A stretch of DNA of 64,000 bases from Dendrophyllia cribrosa. Its lineage: Eukaryota > Cnidaria > Anthozoa > Scleractinia > Dendrophylliidae. This document shows positions 31,416 to 42,063 of the stretch, in pieces. How positions within the stretch are numbered: position 1 is the stretch's first letter; each line of letters starts with the position of its first letter. Both the position numbers and the translations under genes were made by a program. The stretch covers positions 8,664,357 to 8,728,356 of the forward strand of contig JAJLRJ010000001.1 in assembly GCA_024195265.1 (NCBI GenBank), in the 5' to 3' direction. The notes beneath the pieces are model-generated. The model worked only from the letters and a program-made list of their open reading frames with translations. It did no database searches and had not been told where the DNA came from.

Positions 31416-31491
31416 AAAGTGAAGGCAATTGTTAAAGAAACCGGTCTGTGCCAGTCTCTTTTTAGTTTAACTTTTGCCTGGAAGCAAAGAG
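31416..31491 (+). other. Candidate non-coding exon upstream of the BAF-like gene
   Basis: Bounded by TATTTTTTCAG and GAG|GTAAGTAAAT, both strong splice signals; 76 bp. One frame is fully open but does not join in frame to the BAF start. It is most likely a 5' UTR exon between 29216-29321 and the exon at 31851. Confidence 0.35.
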
Positions 31492-31854
31492 GTAAGTAAA
31501 TATTTCAACGAGTTCTTCTGTAAACAAACTGTACAGTGGAAAATTGAAAAGCTTATCCAGCTGTGATCTGATTACTAAGCCTCAAAACGCTAACTTATCT
31601 TTATCCGTTTGGTGTCTTTTTTTATTTTATGGCATTTATTACTTTTTTCTCTTTTTGTACTAGAGAGTGCACAAATACACTGTTGTATACTAAATTAATA
31701 CCCATAGATATGTAATTTTAAACTGTCATAAATTGTTATAAAGAAGAAAGTAAAATCTCAATAAACTGTTGCGCAAAAAAAAAAAATAGAGCGAAATACA
31801 CTAATCTAATCACGAGGTGGCTCTTAGAGCCCTTTGATTTTTCCTTTTAGAATC

Positions 31855-32130
31855 ATGAGTTCTCCATCGCAAAAGCATCGCAGTTTTGTGAGCGAGCCCA
31901 TTGGCAAAAAGAAAGTCAAGGAGTTACCAGGAATCGGTCCAGTTTCGGAGCAAAATCTCAACAGGAACGGCATTAACTTTGCATATCAAATTTTGGGTCA
32001 GTTCCTAATTCTCCAATTAGACCGAGAAAAGTTTATGGATTGGTTAATGTCAAAATCTGGAGCCGATTCGAAGCAGCAAAGGGATTGTTATAACGCCTTG
32101 ACAGAATGGTGTAATAACTACATCTTCTAA
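31855..32130 (+). CDS. Barrier-to-autointegration factor-like protein, 91 residues
   Basis: BAF is a small dimeric DNA-bridging protein that links chromatin to LEM-domain proteins of the nuclear envelope and can shield DNA from autointegration. The frame is complete and of the right length (human BAF is 89). Conserved features: the N-terminal SSPSQKHRSFV (Ser/Thr near the start are VRK-kinase sites in BAF), EPIG.K.V, the helix-hairpin-helix LPGIGPVSEQNLNRNG, ILGQFLIL, DREKFMDWL, GADSKQQRDCYNALTEWC. The ATG lies 5 bases after a TTTCCTTTTAG acceptor, so an upstream non-coding exon is expected. It shares 3' UTR and downstream sequence with the 39452 copy (CAATTAGTTCATTAGTTC; GGCACTTTAAGGAACAGTTTTC). 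I infer a functional tandem paralogue, though the ancestral BANF1 may be elsewhere. Confidence 0.9.
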   Translation: MSSPSQKHRSFVSEPIGKKKVKELPGIGPVSEQNLNRNGINFAYQILGQFLILQLDREKFMDWLMSKSGADSKQQRDCYNALTEWCNNYIF

Positions 32131-32596
32131 CAATTAGTTCATTAGTTCCGAAATATTTTTCCGCTAAGTTTAGGAATCTAAGGTCATTAGTAACTGTATT
32201 TACAAGTGATATTATTTACCTATTGTTGTAACAGCGTAATGAGATAAAGTAATCAAAGAACCATCCAAACTGAAAATAATTTTGTCTTGTAATTTGCTTG
32301 GTTCATTTCTTGTTTTCATACAAATAAGTTCAGTATTGCGTTGAACGTGTTTATGACTGAAGATAAATTGGCGTGTGGGAGCAAGAAAGGAGTAAGCAAG
32401 GATAATTGGAAGGCACTTTAAGGAACAGTTTTCTTACAATTCATTTAATGAACAATAACTGACTTATTAAGATGTAACGATATATTCTATTCTAGTAGTA
32501 GTTGCAACCTTTGTAATGTTAGGGAATAAAATCTAAATTGCTCGCATGGACTAAAAAAAAATAATATAATTTGGACCCAAGCAGTTTTTGATAATA

Positions 32597-33125
32597 CAGT
32601 AAAAACCCACGTATAAGAACCTAGATTTTTCCAACTTAGCCTAAATAGGTTCTTATAGAAATGGTATTTAGTGGAATTTTAGGCTACTTAGGTTCTTAAA
32701 TAGTTCTTAATTTTGATAGGGGCACTAGCGATCAGCACAGATAACTACTACAGGGCATATGTGATATGGAAAGCCATTGATGCATGACATAGATGCAAGG
32801 AAGTTTCAATGTGCTTCAAAAACTGTGACTTCGAAAATGAGAGAGACACATGGAACTGTATTCTTAATACAATTGCATTGTGTATTCCAGTATTGGCACA
32901 GACATGATCGATATGGTTTTCATTTTAGTTCATTCTTTGAATCTTACTGACTTAAACCTAGACTTTTTTTATTTGTCTGTATTTTCATCTGTGCCTTCAT
33001 TTTTGTGAAATAAGAACCTATTAAAAATTTTAGGCTTTATAGATTCTTATGAAAAGGAGGTTTGAAATGAAAATTTTAGCCTAACAGGTTCTTAAATTTT
33101 AGGTTCTTATATGTGGGTTTTACTG
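32597..33125. mobile_element. TA-site MITE with CAGTAAAAACCC ends (pogo/Tc1-mariner-like)
   Basis: The ends CAGTAAAAACCCACGTATAA and TTATATGTGGGTTTTACTG are inverted, and each is flanked by TA (32595-32596, 33126-33127). Inner subterminal copies of AGGTTCTTA occur in both orientations. CAGT ends plus a TA duplication fit the Tc1/mariner-pogo group. No transposase. Confidence 0.8.
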
Positions 33126-33491
33126 TATTTACAATGTGCTATTAGAAATTCAATAGGTTGTCACTTGTGTTTGCTTATTGGTTCTTTTGTTAATTTGCAT
33201 ATTTTCTTTTGTTTTGATTTAATGTTTGACTTGAAATTTTGTAGTATTATGTTCGTTTCAACTAAATTTTACAACTTTTAAATCCGAATTTTTACGTTAA
33301 AAGAAAACCTTTATCATGTCAGCCCTGTATTTGTCTTCGAGTGGAGGTTCTCGTTGTTTTATTGTATTTCTAGCTGCACTGGCCTTTTAGTAATAGAATA
33401 TAAGTTTTGCGAATTTTGTAACTGTATTTATGACTGCTTTGCTTTCTGAATAGAACGTAGTTTTACAATAGAATAAGGGTTATCGTAATTT

Positions 33492-34457
33492 GAGAATTTA
33501 GTTTTATCGACTGAGTCGATAAGGTAAATTGACCACCGTAAAAAGATTCAAATAGCTGACGTTTCGAGCACTAGCCCTTCGTCGGAGCGAATCAAGGAAT
33601 TGTGGGTAGTGTGTGGTTTTATATAGTAAGCTGTGGAGCTACGCTATTGGTGGAAATTTGGTGACGTGAAAAACAAATGTAAATTAGTTGAATGAAAAGC
33701 GTTCGTTGATTCCGTGGGGTTTGAGAGTGCCGATTTGAAAGATGATTTTTTGTTCTAGGTTTTTACGGCTTTCTGTGTTACCCTGGTGTAGGGAAAGGCC
33801 GCAGATTGTCATGTGTTGTTTAGAATGGTTAGTAAGATTAAAATGGCGCGCGACTGGTTTGGATGCGTCTTTGTCATTTTTTTCAACGTCTCGGAAATGT
33901 TCACGAAAACGGTCGCCCAGTCTCCTCCCTGTTTCGCCAATGTATATCTTTTTGCAAAAAGTACGAGTTATGCAGTAGAAAACATTTACGGAGGTGCATG
34001 TAAAACGATCAGTGATTTTAATAGATCGTTTGGGTCCTGTTATTTTGTCCGCGTTGTGAATGAAAGGACAAGTGTTACATCGTGTGCGTGTGCATTTAAA
34101 AGTTCCCGGTTCATCGTCAGATTTCAGTACGCTCGTAACTAGAAAGTTGCCTATGTTTTTGTCACGTTTGAATGAAATTAGTGGGGGTTGTGAAAAAATT
34201 CTGCCAGTTTCGGGGTCGTTTTGGAGTAATTTGAAATTTTTTAAAATGATGCTTTTGACTGTGTTGTGTGGGTGGAAAGTGAGGGTGAATGGAATTCTCT
34301 CGTTCTCTTCCTTCTGTGGCGTTTGTAGTGCTGATTGTCTGTCGATCTGTTGTGCACGTTGTTGGCCCGTATTAACAACAGAGTCAGGGTACCCACGTTT
34401 CTTGAAAAACTGACACACACACACTACACTAATTGGGTAGTGTGTGGCAAACCACAA
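33492..34457 (-). mobile_element. Penelope-like retroelement, GIY-YIG coding 3' part plus terminal region
   Basis: A 257-codon uninterrupted minus frame (34457-33684) contains the linker ending TFKCTRTRCNTCPFI, then NVFYCITRTFCKKIYIGETGR (GIY-YIG nuclease core), R..EHFRDV, and KPVARHFNLTNHS, as in Penelope-like proteins. The Cys-rich CxxxxCxxC segment before the nuclease is typical. The RT domain is missing upstream (34458-34640 has none), so the copy is 5'-truncated. The 190 bp after the stop form the terminal repeat with a hammerhead-like motif. It is from a different lineage than the 26-27.5 kb copy, since linker and nuclease differ. Confidence 0.85.
33545..33593 (-). ncRNA. Hammerhead-ribozyme-like motif in Penelope 3' end (copy B)
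   Basis: Same fold as copy A: stem I GAUUC-GCU with AGC-GAAUC, core CCGACGA, stem II GGGC-UAGU-GCUC, GAAAC, GUC. The only change from copy A within the motif is one stem II loop base. The predicted cut is after GUC, between 33558 and 33557 on the minus strand. Confidence 0.6.
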
Positions 34458-34459
34458 AT

Positions 34460-36220
34460 AGAATCGCTGCTTACAAATAGACCTGGATTGTAATGGTTAT
34501 TTTGATTTTCGAGTTGAGATTAAACTGTGTGGATCTAGCTTATGTGTGATTTACTGCTGTCTGAAGTCCAGTTGAGGTTAGACCCTGGTACCGAGGAAGT
34601 CTAGGAATCGTGACGAGTTCCTTTTTCCCACAACAAGCGAGTGGCTCATAGCTTTCCCTATGCAGATAAGTCAGTACGTTTCCCGCCAATTTCCCGTCGT
34701 CGTTCTAGTGTTCCAGTCAACGCCAACAGCGAGGCAAAATCTATCATCACAGTAATCAATGTGTGTAAGAAGTAGGCAATGCTCTATTGTTCCGCGGCAT
34801 TTCGCTTTCCCCACATAAGATCGTTTAGGGGTTTTTACTGAGAATGCATCAACCTATGAACAACATGTTTTTTAAATAAAATGTACTGGAACTTTATTTT
34901 AAAGTGATGTTTCTTTTGTGCTACAAGATTTGATCCAATCGTGAAACTCCAAAACAATGGCCAAGAAAGGCTTTTAATTTTACATGTTTCCCACATAGAA
35001 TTTTGGTTGCATTAAAACTCAGAATAGTTTTCACTAAAAGGGAATCAATTAGTAAACTAGAGAGAAATAAATGCACTACCTGCTTAAGTTATGGTAGATT
35101 TTCACGTTTTAGCCAATAAGGTGGACGGTTTCAACAATATCACAATTAACACCATTCTGCATTCCCTGTCGTTAGGTTGCCTCAGTACTTCTTACTAGGA
35201 CCATTACTTAAACTTAAAACTTAAAAAACTAGGAGACAGGAGAACAACTCACTGGAAATTTCTACTGAATGTAAAAGCCATGACGACAAACATAGGAACT
35301 TCAAGAGCACTAAAGTAATGACTTTCTATGACACATCTTCAAGAGCATTAAAGCTCTGATAATAAAACCTAAAGGATATATAGCACGTTCAAATTTGAAC
35401 GACAACATATTCGTCGTGAGCAATTTTGCATTTTACTTCCGATTTTTGATATCTCCTGTCAATTTTGATGTGAAAATAATTTGGCGCATGTCCTCTGTTC
35501 ACTTGCCCCAGATTTTTCTTAAAATAATTACGTTATAATAATGTTTAATTATAAAGCTTTCAGAAAATATATAGTTGTTGGGGTTTTAATGAGGCATAGA
35601 ACAATGAAATGGCACAAAAAGCAAAGTGGTGTTTTGGGGTACCCTGATACCTTAAATTAAAGGCAACTATGTGAAAGATAAATACCGTTTGAGCGGCTTT
35701 TCGGTTATTTTAGCTGAGTATTTCAGTAGTAGAAAATTATGGGGAAAGGAGTCTTATCTCCCGAATTTACCAGCTGCTGTCTCTTTTTGGAAAATCCTAG
35801 CTGACCTTATTTCGTACCCAGTCTACCCAAATTGACATTTTTTATCCCTCTGAAAACAAAAGGCGTTAAAATGTCCGACTTTACGAAAATTTGAGGTGGG
35901 ATTTTACAAAAGAAAACTTTAGTCTTAGGTCTGATCCCTAGTCTGATTCATTAAGAATTTTTAAGGCGACTGAGGCCTTCCTGATCCAAACAGCTCTGCA
36001 ACTGAAACGATTAAATGGGTGCCCCTGAAACACTACTTAAAAGCCCCGGATCGGCTTCATTTATGACCCGCTTTCCACACGGTCCTGCACGTCCAAGAAG
36101 CGAAGTATTTCGAGCAAACACCGGCCATGAATTATTTGTAATTTACCTTGTGTTACTCATGCAATATACATGTACTCACTTTCGGGCCAGTGTTGTTTTT
36201 AGACGGGGGCAGAATTTCAC
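34460..36220. other. Intergenic region, no gene recognised
   Basis: AT-rich single-copy-looking sequence. Contains GAGACAGGAGAACAACTCAC (about 35230), echoing 25667, and the third copy of the AGAAGCGAAGT segment at 36030-36170. No exon, RNA gene or element with clear ends was seen. Confidence 0.5.
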
Positions 36221-36237
36221 TACCGTAAAATCTCTAT

Positions 36238-38170
36238 TAAGGTGGCTCGATGGTGTTTTTTTCTGTGCCGACCACTCTTTTTCAATCACGTATTTGGATA
36301 TCTTATTCAGTATTTACCTAAATACTCATGGCACACACTTACTAGGGAAAAATTGAAGTTTCCATTTCAGTTGTATTTTTTGCGATCGAAGCGTCCTTGG
36401 CAACGATACGTTGCTAGGCGTAGTTTTACTTGTGAGGCCGCCGTCGGCCTGTATGAGAAATTTTGGTAACTCGCTCTTGGGGACTGAAAGAGTACCACAA
36501 TGCACACATTTTAGCCAAGTTTGGTTAACTTCTGTGAGAGGATTTTTGAATGGCGCGAGTTTACTTATTTTAGGGTTAAATTTGGTAAAATATCAAAGTT
36601 TGTTGTATTTCACCCCAAACTGAGAGATCGAGGACCTAATGCCGATTTCAACTTTACTCATTCATAAGAACAACTATTGTACCTTATTTGTTTGGCTCTT
36701 TTGGCGGATTGACGGTTTTGGATTTTTCCCTGTGCCGAGTTATAATAATCGAAATTTACGATGTTTTTGCAACAAACGAACAGAGAATCTTATGACCTCG
36801 CTTATTTTAAAAATCTGAGATAGAATTTCCCAAGAATAAGCGAACTATAAATTTGGACCTTCTTTTACTTAGTCTCCAAATTTCGTGTTGGTTGAAATGC
36901 TGTGAGACTTGTACGCTGAACGTCGAGTTGGTAACATGCGCGCTAGTATTTTCAGAGATTTCTTGTTCTCCGAGATGTTTACAATTCATGATCTATTCTG
37001 CATATTTCATTGTTCTGAAATGACACCTGCACGCGAATTCCAGTCTAGCCTGGGCGGAACCAAAACGCTTGATTAACTTCCGAAGACCTGCCGATTATGG
37101 TAATTCATCAGTCCTGGCAATGTGTTCATGAAATAACAGGTGAGCTGTTGAACATCAACGTTAAACACGTAATTGACCTAAAAATAGCAAGAGCATGCCG
37201 CAAACAGAAAACAGAAATTTTTACTCACTGTCAAGGCAGCAATTATTTCCCTTATTAAAAGACGTGAAAAACGCTACAATAAGCGTGTCTAACAGAAGAG
37301 TTTATTACCATAATCGGCAGGTCTTCGGAAGTTAATCAAGCGTTTTGGTTCCGCCCGTGCTAGACTGGAATTCGCGTGCAGGTGTCATTTCAGAACAATG
37401 AAATATGCAGAATAGATCATGAATTGTAAACATCTCGGAGAACAAGAAATCTCTGAAAATACTAGCGCACATGTTACCAACTCGACGTTCAGCGTACAAG
37501 TCTCACAGCATTTCAACCAACACGAAATTTGGAGACTAAGTAAAAGAAGGTCCAAATTTATAGTTCGCTTATTCTTGGGAAATTCTATCTCAGATTTTTA
37601 AAATAAGCGAGGTCATAAGATTCTCTGTTCGTTTGTTGCAAAAACATCGTAAATTTCGATTATTATAACTCGGCACAGGGAAAAATCCAAAACCGTCAAT
37701 CCGCCAAAAGAGCCAAACAAATAAGGTACAATAGTTGTTCTTATGAATGAGTAAAGTTGAAATCGGCATTAGGTCCTCGATCTCTCAGTTTGGGGTGAAA
37801 TACAACAAACTTTGATATTTTACCAAATTTAACCCTAAAATAAGTAAACTCGCGCCATTCAAAAATCCTCTCACAGAAGTTAACCAAACTTGGCTAAAAT
37901 GTGTGCATTGTGGTACTCTTTCAGTCCCCAAGAGCGAGTTACCAAAATTTCTCATACAGGCCGACGGCGGCCTCACAAGTAAAACTACGCCTAGCAACGT
38001 ATCGTTGCCAAGGACGCTTCGATCGCAAAAAATACAACTGAAATGGAAACTTCAATTTTTCCCTAGTAAGTGTGTGCCATGAGTATTTAGGTAAATACTG
38101 AATAAGATATCCAAATACGTGATTGAAAAAGAGTGGTCGGCACAGAAAAAAACACCATCGAGCCACCTTA
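36238..38170. repeat. Giant near-perfect palindrome, arms of about 867 bp
   Basis: The left arm 36238-37104 (TAAGGTGGCTCGATGG...) and right arm 37306-38170 are complementary with only one clear mismatch seen near the loop (TAGCCTGGGCGG versus CCGCCCGTGCTA). The spacer is about 200 bp. Every open frame in one arm is therefore repeated on the other strand of the other arm. None of these translations is a known protein. Confidence 0.9.
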
Positions 38171-39130
38171 AGCCACCCCTCTTTAGAAGAAGAAATTTAA
38201 TAAGCCCCCCCCCCCCCCCTCTCTCTCCTCTTTTAAGCTACCCCACCCTTCCCCCTTTAGAAAAATACACTGCGTGTGAACTAAAGTACGGTATCATTTA
38301 ATGTTATCCGAGATCTCTATATTATCTGAGATAATCAATACTCTTGAACCATGATAAAGTGGCTTTTGTTATTGGTATAAACCAGATATAAACCGTTACA
38401 TAGAAAAATAATGTAATTGTAACATAAATGTTTAATCCTGAGATTACGATGCTTGAATAAAGTTCATATCATATTATATCCTGATAGTGTACATCGTGCT
38501 GCATTTTGCCAAATTAATAAGCCCCCCTCTATTAAGTCCCCCTCTCTAATAAGCCCCCTCTCTATTAAGCCCCCCTCTCCCCCACCCCTCTCTAATAAGC
38601 CCCCTGTCTAATAAGCCCCCCTCTCTATTAAGCCCCCCTCTCCCCCATCCCTATCTTTTAAGTCCCCCTCTCTATTAAGCCCCCCTCTCCCCCATCCCTC
38701 TCTATTAAGCCCCCCTCTCTAATAAGTCCCCCTCCTTATTAAGCCCCCTCTCTATTAAGTCCCCCTCTCTAATAAGACCCCCTCTCTAATAAGCCCCCTC
38801 TCTAATAAGCCCCCTCTCTAATAAGCCCCCCTCTCTAATATGCCCCTCTCTCTAATAAGCCCCCCTCTCTAATAAGCCCCCCTCTCTAATAAGCCCCCCT
38901 CTCTAATAAGCCCCCTCTCTATTAAGTCCCCCTCTCTAATAAGCCCCCGTCTCCGCCACCCCTCTCTAATAAGCCCCCCTCTCTAATAAGTCCCCGTCTC
39001 CCCCACCCCTCTCTAATAAGCCCCCCCTGTCTAATAAGCCCCCCTCTCTATTAAGCTCCCACCCCACCCACCCCCCCCCCCCCCCCCCCCCCCCCCTCTA
39101 ATAAGCTACCCCTCGAAAGTACCTTAAATA
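38171..39130. repeat. Degenerate minisatellite, CTCTCTAATAAGCCCCC units
   Basis: More than 40 imperfect units of about 17 bp (variants CTCTATTAAG, TCCCCCTC, CCCCCACCC). A non-repetitive stretch at about 38260-38510 interrupts, and it ends in a 26-bp C run at 39071-39096. The units echo the AATAAGCCACC motif beside the palindrome arms. Confidence 0.9.
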
Positions 39131-39451
39131 AATAAGCCACCCGGGTGGCTTAATAGAGATTTTACGCAGTCCTTGCAATTGCATGTTTAGAAAATATTCT
39201 GATTGTAACTTCTTTGATCTCTCTTATGCAGCTATCGAATAAATGGACCCAAATATTCGTATTCTCGGTGTTGAACTGGACTCGCTTGAACTTCTTCATG
39301 CAGGGAAATATCATTGAAATTATTTGCATTTGAAAAGACTTTCCCGCATGAACCTCGTCTGCAAAAATACGAATTAATATGGCTTATTCGGACTGTCCGT
39401 TAGAAAAATGAAGGTTAATTTGTTTTTTCTTTTAGAATCACGAGTCCCACA

Positions 39452-39739
39452 ATGAGTACTGTATCACTTAAGTATCAAACCTTTGCCAGCCAACCCATAC
39501 GCAACAAGGACGTCACGGCGCTGCCAGGAATCGGTCCAGTTCATGGGAATGTTCTCAAACGGAATGGATTTTACTACGCAACACAAATGTTGGGACAGTT
39601 CCTCATTCACAATACAGCTGTCACAAAACAACAAAAACTGTTTACGGATTGGTTAATGTCACAATGTGGAACCAATGCGAGTGAAGGAGTGGCTTGTTAT
39701 AACGCCTTGAACGATTGGTGTAATGCTTTCATGTTCTAA
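39452..39739 (+). CDS. Divergent barrier-to-autointegration factor-like protein, 95 residues
   Basis: Second intact member of the tandem BAF series. It keeps the helix-hairpin-helix LPGIGPVHGNVLKRNG, MLGQFLI, FTDWLMSQCG and the C-terminal ACYNALNDWCNAFMF. It has a four- to five-residue insertion after QFLI (HNTAVTKQQ), and the N-terminus is STVSLKYQTFASQPI, with SQKHR changed to SLKYQ. It shares with the 31855 copy the preceding acceptor (TTTTTTCTTTTAG), the 3' UTR motif ACAATTAGTTCATTAGTTC, and more than 500 bp of diverged downstream sequence, evidence of segmental rather than retro-duplication. Function as a DNA-bridging protein is inferred; DNA or LEM binding could have changed. Confidence 0.85.
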   Translation: MSTVSLKYQTFASQPIRNKDVTALPGIGPVHGNVLKRNGFYYATQMLGQFLIHNTAVTKQQKLFTDWLMSQCGTNASEGVACYNALNDWCNAFMF

Positions 39740-40699
39740 ACAATTAGTTCATTAGTTCTTAAATATTTTTTCGCTTATTTTAGAAGTCTAAAAATCATTA
39801 CGTAACGCATGTTACATTACGTAACGTCTTTTCTGTAGTTAAGTATTTAGTAGTTTTTTAGTTTTAGTTTTTTTTTTCATGTAAAATGAGAAGTTGTAAC
39901 TAATAGCGTTAGTTTGTTTAGGATAACTATGAGTAGACCGGAGTTACAAGCTTATCAGTGCAACTAGTATAAGTCAAGAGGAAGTTCAAAAAAAAAAAGG
40001 TTTCACTGAGCGCAAGGACTGAAAAGAGAATTGAAGAAGAAAGAGATACGGATTATATTGCTAAGATTCATTGGTAGGGTCTTCCTTTATTATGGGAAAA
40101 ACTCATTTTAATTTTGTCAAGGAGCCTTAGTAGAGAGAAAGTAGTTCTAAAGGCCACGTTAATGGAATGTATTGAAGATACACTCAATCTTGTGTAGTAT
40201 ATAGGCGAAGAACTAGGGCTGTTGTCTTAACGTGTTTGTGACGATAAATAGGGAGCAAACAATGATGAAATGGCGTTTTAGAGGGTAACATCAATCTTAC
40301 TCTCTCACTGACTTTGTGCGTACTGCTAAAAAATTGTCTAGGTGCGCCCCCAATAACGATAAATTGGTGTGAGGGCAAGCAAGTACCATTGGAAGGCACT
40401 TTAAGGAACAGTTTTCAGACAATTTAACAATAGCTGACTTATTTACATTTAACGATATATTTTATTTTTATAGTAGTAATTACAACCTTTGTAAACAAAA
40501 TATCAGTTATTTTCAAGGTGTATTTTTACTGTCTGCTGAGAAAGAGTTTTGAACTGATACCAATCACGAGACATGTTAATTTAAGCCTGCACTTGATTGT
40601 TCCTACAGTATTCTTGGCTTTCACTTACGTCATATCAAAATTCAGAAGCATTAAAAAATTGATTTCGAATCCAAAGTGTTTATGGAATTGTAGAGAGTT

Positions 40700-41012
40700 A
40701 AAAACTACACACCTTGGCCAAATTTTGAAGCGCAAAAGCATTTCGTTCAAGAGTTATAGGCGAAGCGTAGCTTTAGCTATAGCGGGGCTCAGTTGTGGAA
40801 CTCTTTACCACAAGATGTAAGGAATATCAAGTCAATAGGGCAATTTAAATGGGAAATAAGCCGACTATTTCAATCATCGGTTTCCCACTCGGCAACCTAG
40901 TAAAACAGTAAGTGAAGTGTTTATATATTTTTAATGATATAATTGTCACTTTTTATATACTGAATGATTTTACCGAGTTTAAATAAAGTTATATGTATGT
41001 ATGTATGTAGAT
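40700..41012 (+). pseudogene. LINE 3' end (CR1/L2-type ORF2 C-terminus and tail)
   Basis: The frame GAQLWNSLPQDVRNI...F matches the conserved C-terminal LWNSLP.D.R motif of CR1/L2-clade ORF2. A frameshift separates it from the preceding RRSVALAI. It is followed by AATAAAG at about 40982 and a (TATG)n tail, as expected for a 5'-truncated LINE insertion. Confidence 0.65.
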
Positions 41013-41031
41013 ATTTTTAGTAAGAAATGTA

Positions 41032-41077
41032 TGGAGCGGCCATCTTTGTGCCCCACTCAGGGGCACAAAGATGGCGG
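41032..41077. repeat. Perfect hairpin (GGCCATCTTTGTGCCCC)
   Basis: GGCCATCTTTGTGCCCC-ACTCA-GGGGCACAAAGATGGCGGCC: 17 paired bases around a five-base loop. Probably a remnant of a foldback element. Confidence 0.7.
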
Positions 41078-41447
41078 CCAAAAATTTAAAGTCTTAATTA
41101 CACCCAAAATCACATTAAAAAATATTGTATTTGCTATAAGCTCAATTAACTCGGCTTATAAGCACTTATAATGCAAACAATAACTTTCAGCTGATTCAAT
41201 TTTGTTTATTTTCGCGGCTTATCTGAAATAGCGTGACGCATTGCGTGACACATTTAAAACCTTTGTAAATCGGAAGCAAAACATCGTTAAAAACCTGAAA
41301 CTTTTTGAGAAAGATTATAACACTTCTATCCACATACCATGTTAGAAACAGCTTTGTAGGACGTATACTTTAGATTTTTTAATTTTTATGACGTCATGTG
41401 AAAACCAAGAATATTTCAAAATCTTGGGTGTTCGGATAAGTACTGAA

Positions 41448-41607
41448 AGTAATATATCAAACACGAAAAGGGTGGTTTCATCACGATTTCCACCGAGAAG
41501 TGCGCTGAGGAAACGAGGCGCAGTCAAGTTCTTTTTAACCCACCTTAAGGTGTCTGGATACCTGATGAAACACTCTTTCAAGCGTTTGGTATAGCTTCTC
41601 AAACTGA
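41448..41607. repeat. Foldback repeat, copy 2 of 3
   Basis: Minus-strand relative of the repeat at 37-194: AGAAGCTATACCAAACGC, GTGTTTCATCAGGTATCC, GGTGGGTTAAAAAG, GATGAAACCACCC, GTGTTTGATATATTA. Diverged by roughly a fifth from copy 1. Confidence 0.7.
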
Positions 41608-41622
41608 TCATTAACTTGTTAA

Positions 41623-41977
41623 AGGGGTACTGTCATGGGGATTTGGTGTCAATTAAAAAACCCAATCCTTTTTTTGTATTATCAGAAACTGAACGACAAT
41701 GGCTCGGTATTGTAATAACGTTCCCGCTAGTCTTACACAACTGTTGATGAATGTCTCTGGTCAGACTGACTGGGTCAGAATGAAATGCAAATTGAAAAGG
41801 TTAGCCTAACTTTTTCAAGTTCTTACATTTTCGTTTCTCAGATGGGCTATAACAGACCATGATTTGTTACTTTATCAAGAATTGGTTGATTTATTTCTCT
41901 TGGCGATTATTTAGTATTATGTTGTAAAATTATTATAGGTAAAGGTATTGTGTCAAAATCCACATGACACTGCCCCT
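41623..41977. mobile_element. TTAA-site MITE (AGGGGTACTGTCATGG family)
   Basis: Ends AGGGGTACTGTCATGGGGAT and CACATGACACTGCCCCT are inverted and flanked by TTAA on both sides (41619-41622, 41978-41981). Family partner of the element at 3669-4058. It lies 87 bp past the 3' end of the VPS9-domain gene. Confidence 0.85.
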
Positions 41978-42063
41978 TTAATTATGCCTTTCGGAATACA
42001 GTCAATGAAACATGCCCTTATTTAATTACTCCAACTTCATAGTGAAGTTCAAAATTCTAAACT

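Larger units (their letters stand above)
36223..39166. mobile_element. TIR element containing a giant palindrome and a CT-rich satellite
   Basis: The left end CCGTAAAATCTCTATTAAGG is mirrored at the right end by CTTAATAGAGATTTTACG; the left flank is TA, the right flank CA. Inside are a 1.93 kb inverted repeat (36238-38170) and about 960 bp of AATAAGCCCCC-type tandem repeats (38171-39130). The ends resemble those of the element at 32597 (C.GTAAAA.C), suggesting the same TA-inserting group. No transposase frame is recognised. Confidence 0.65.

Noticed and set aside
34458..34640. RT domain of the second Penelope copy
   Set aside because: No RT motif could be read upstream of the GIY-YIG frame, so the copy is taken as 5'-truncated.
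36242..38166. Identical protein pairs encoded on opposite strands
   Set aside because: Automatic consequence of the palindrome; the translations show no family, signal or codon constraint.
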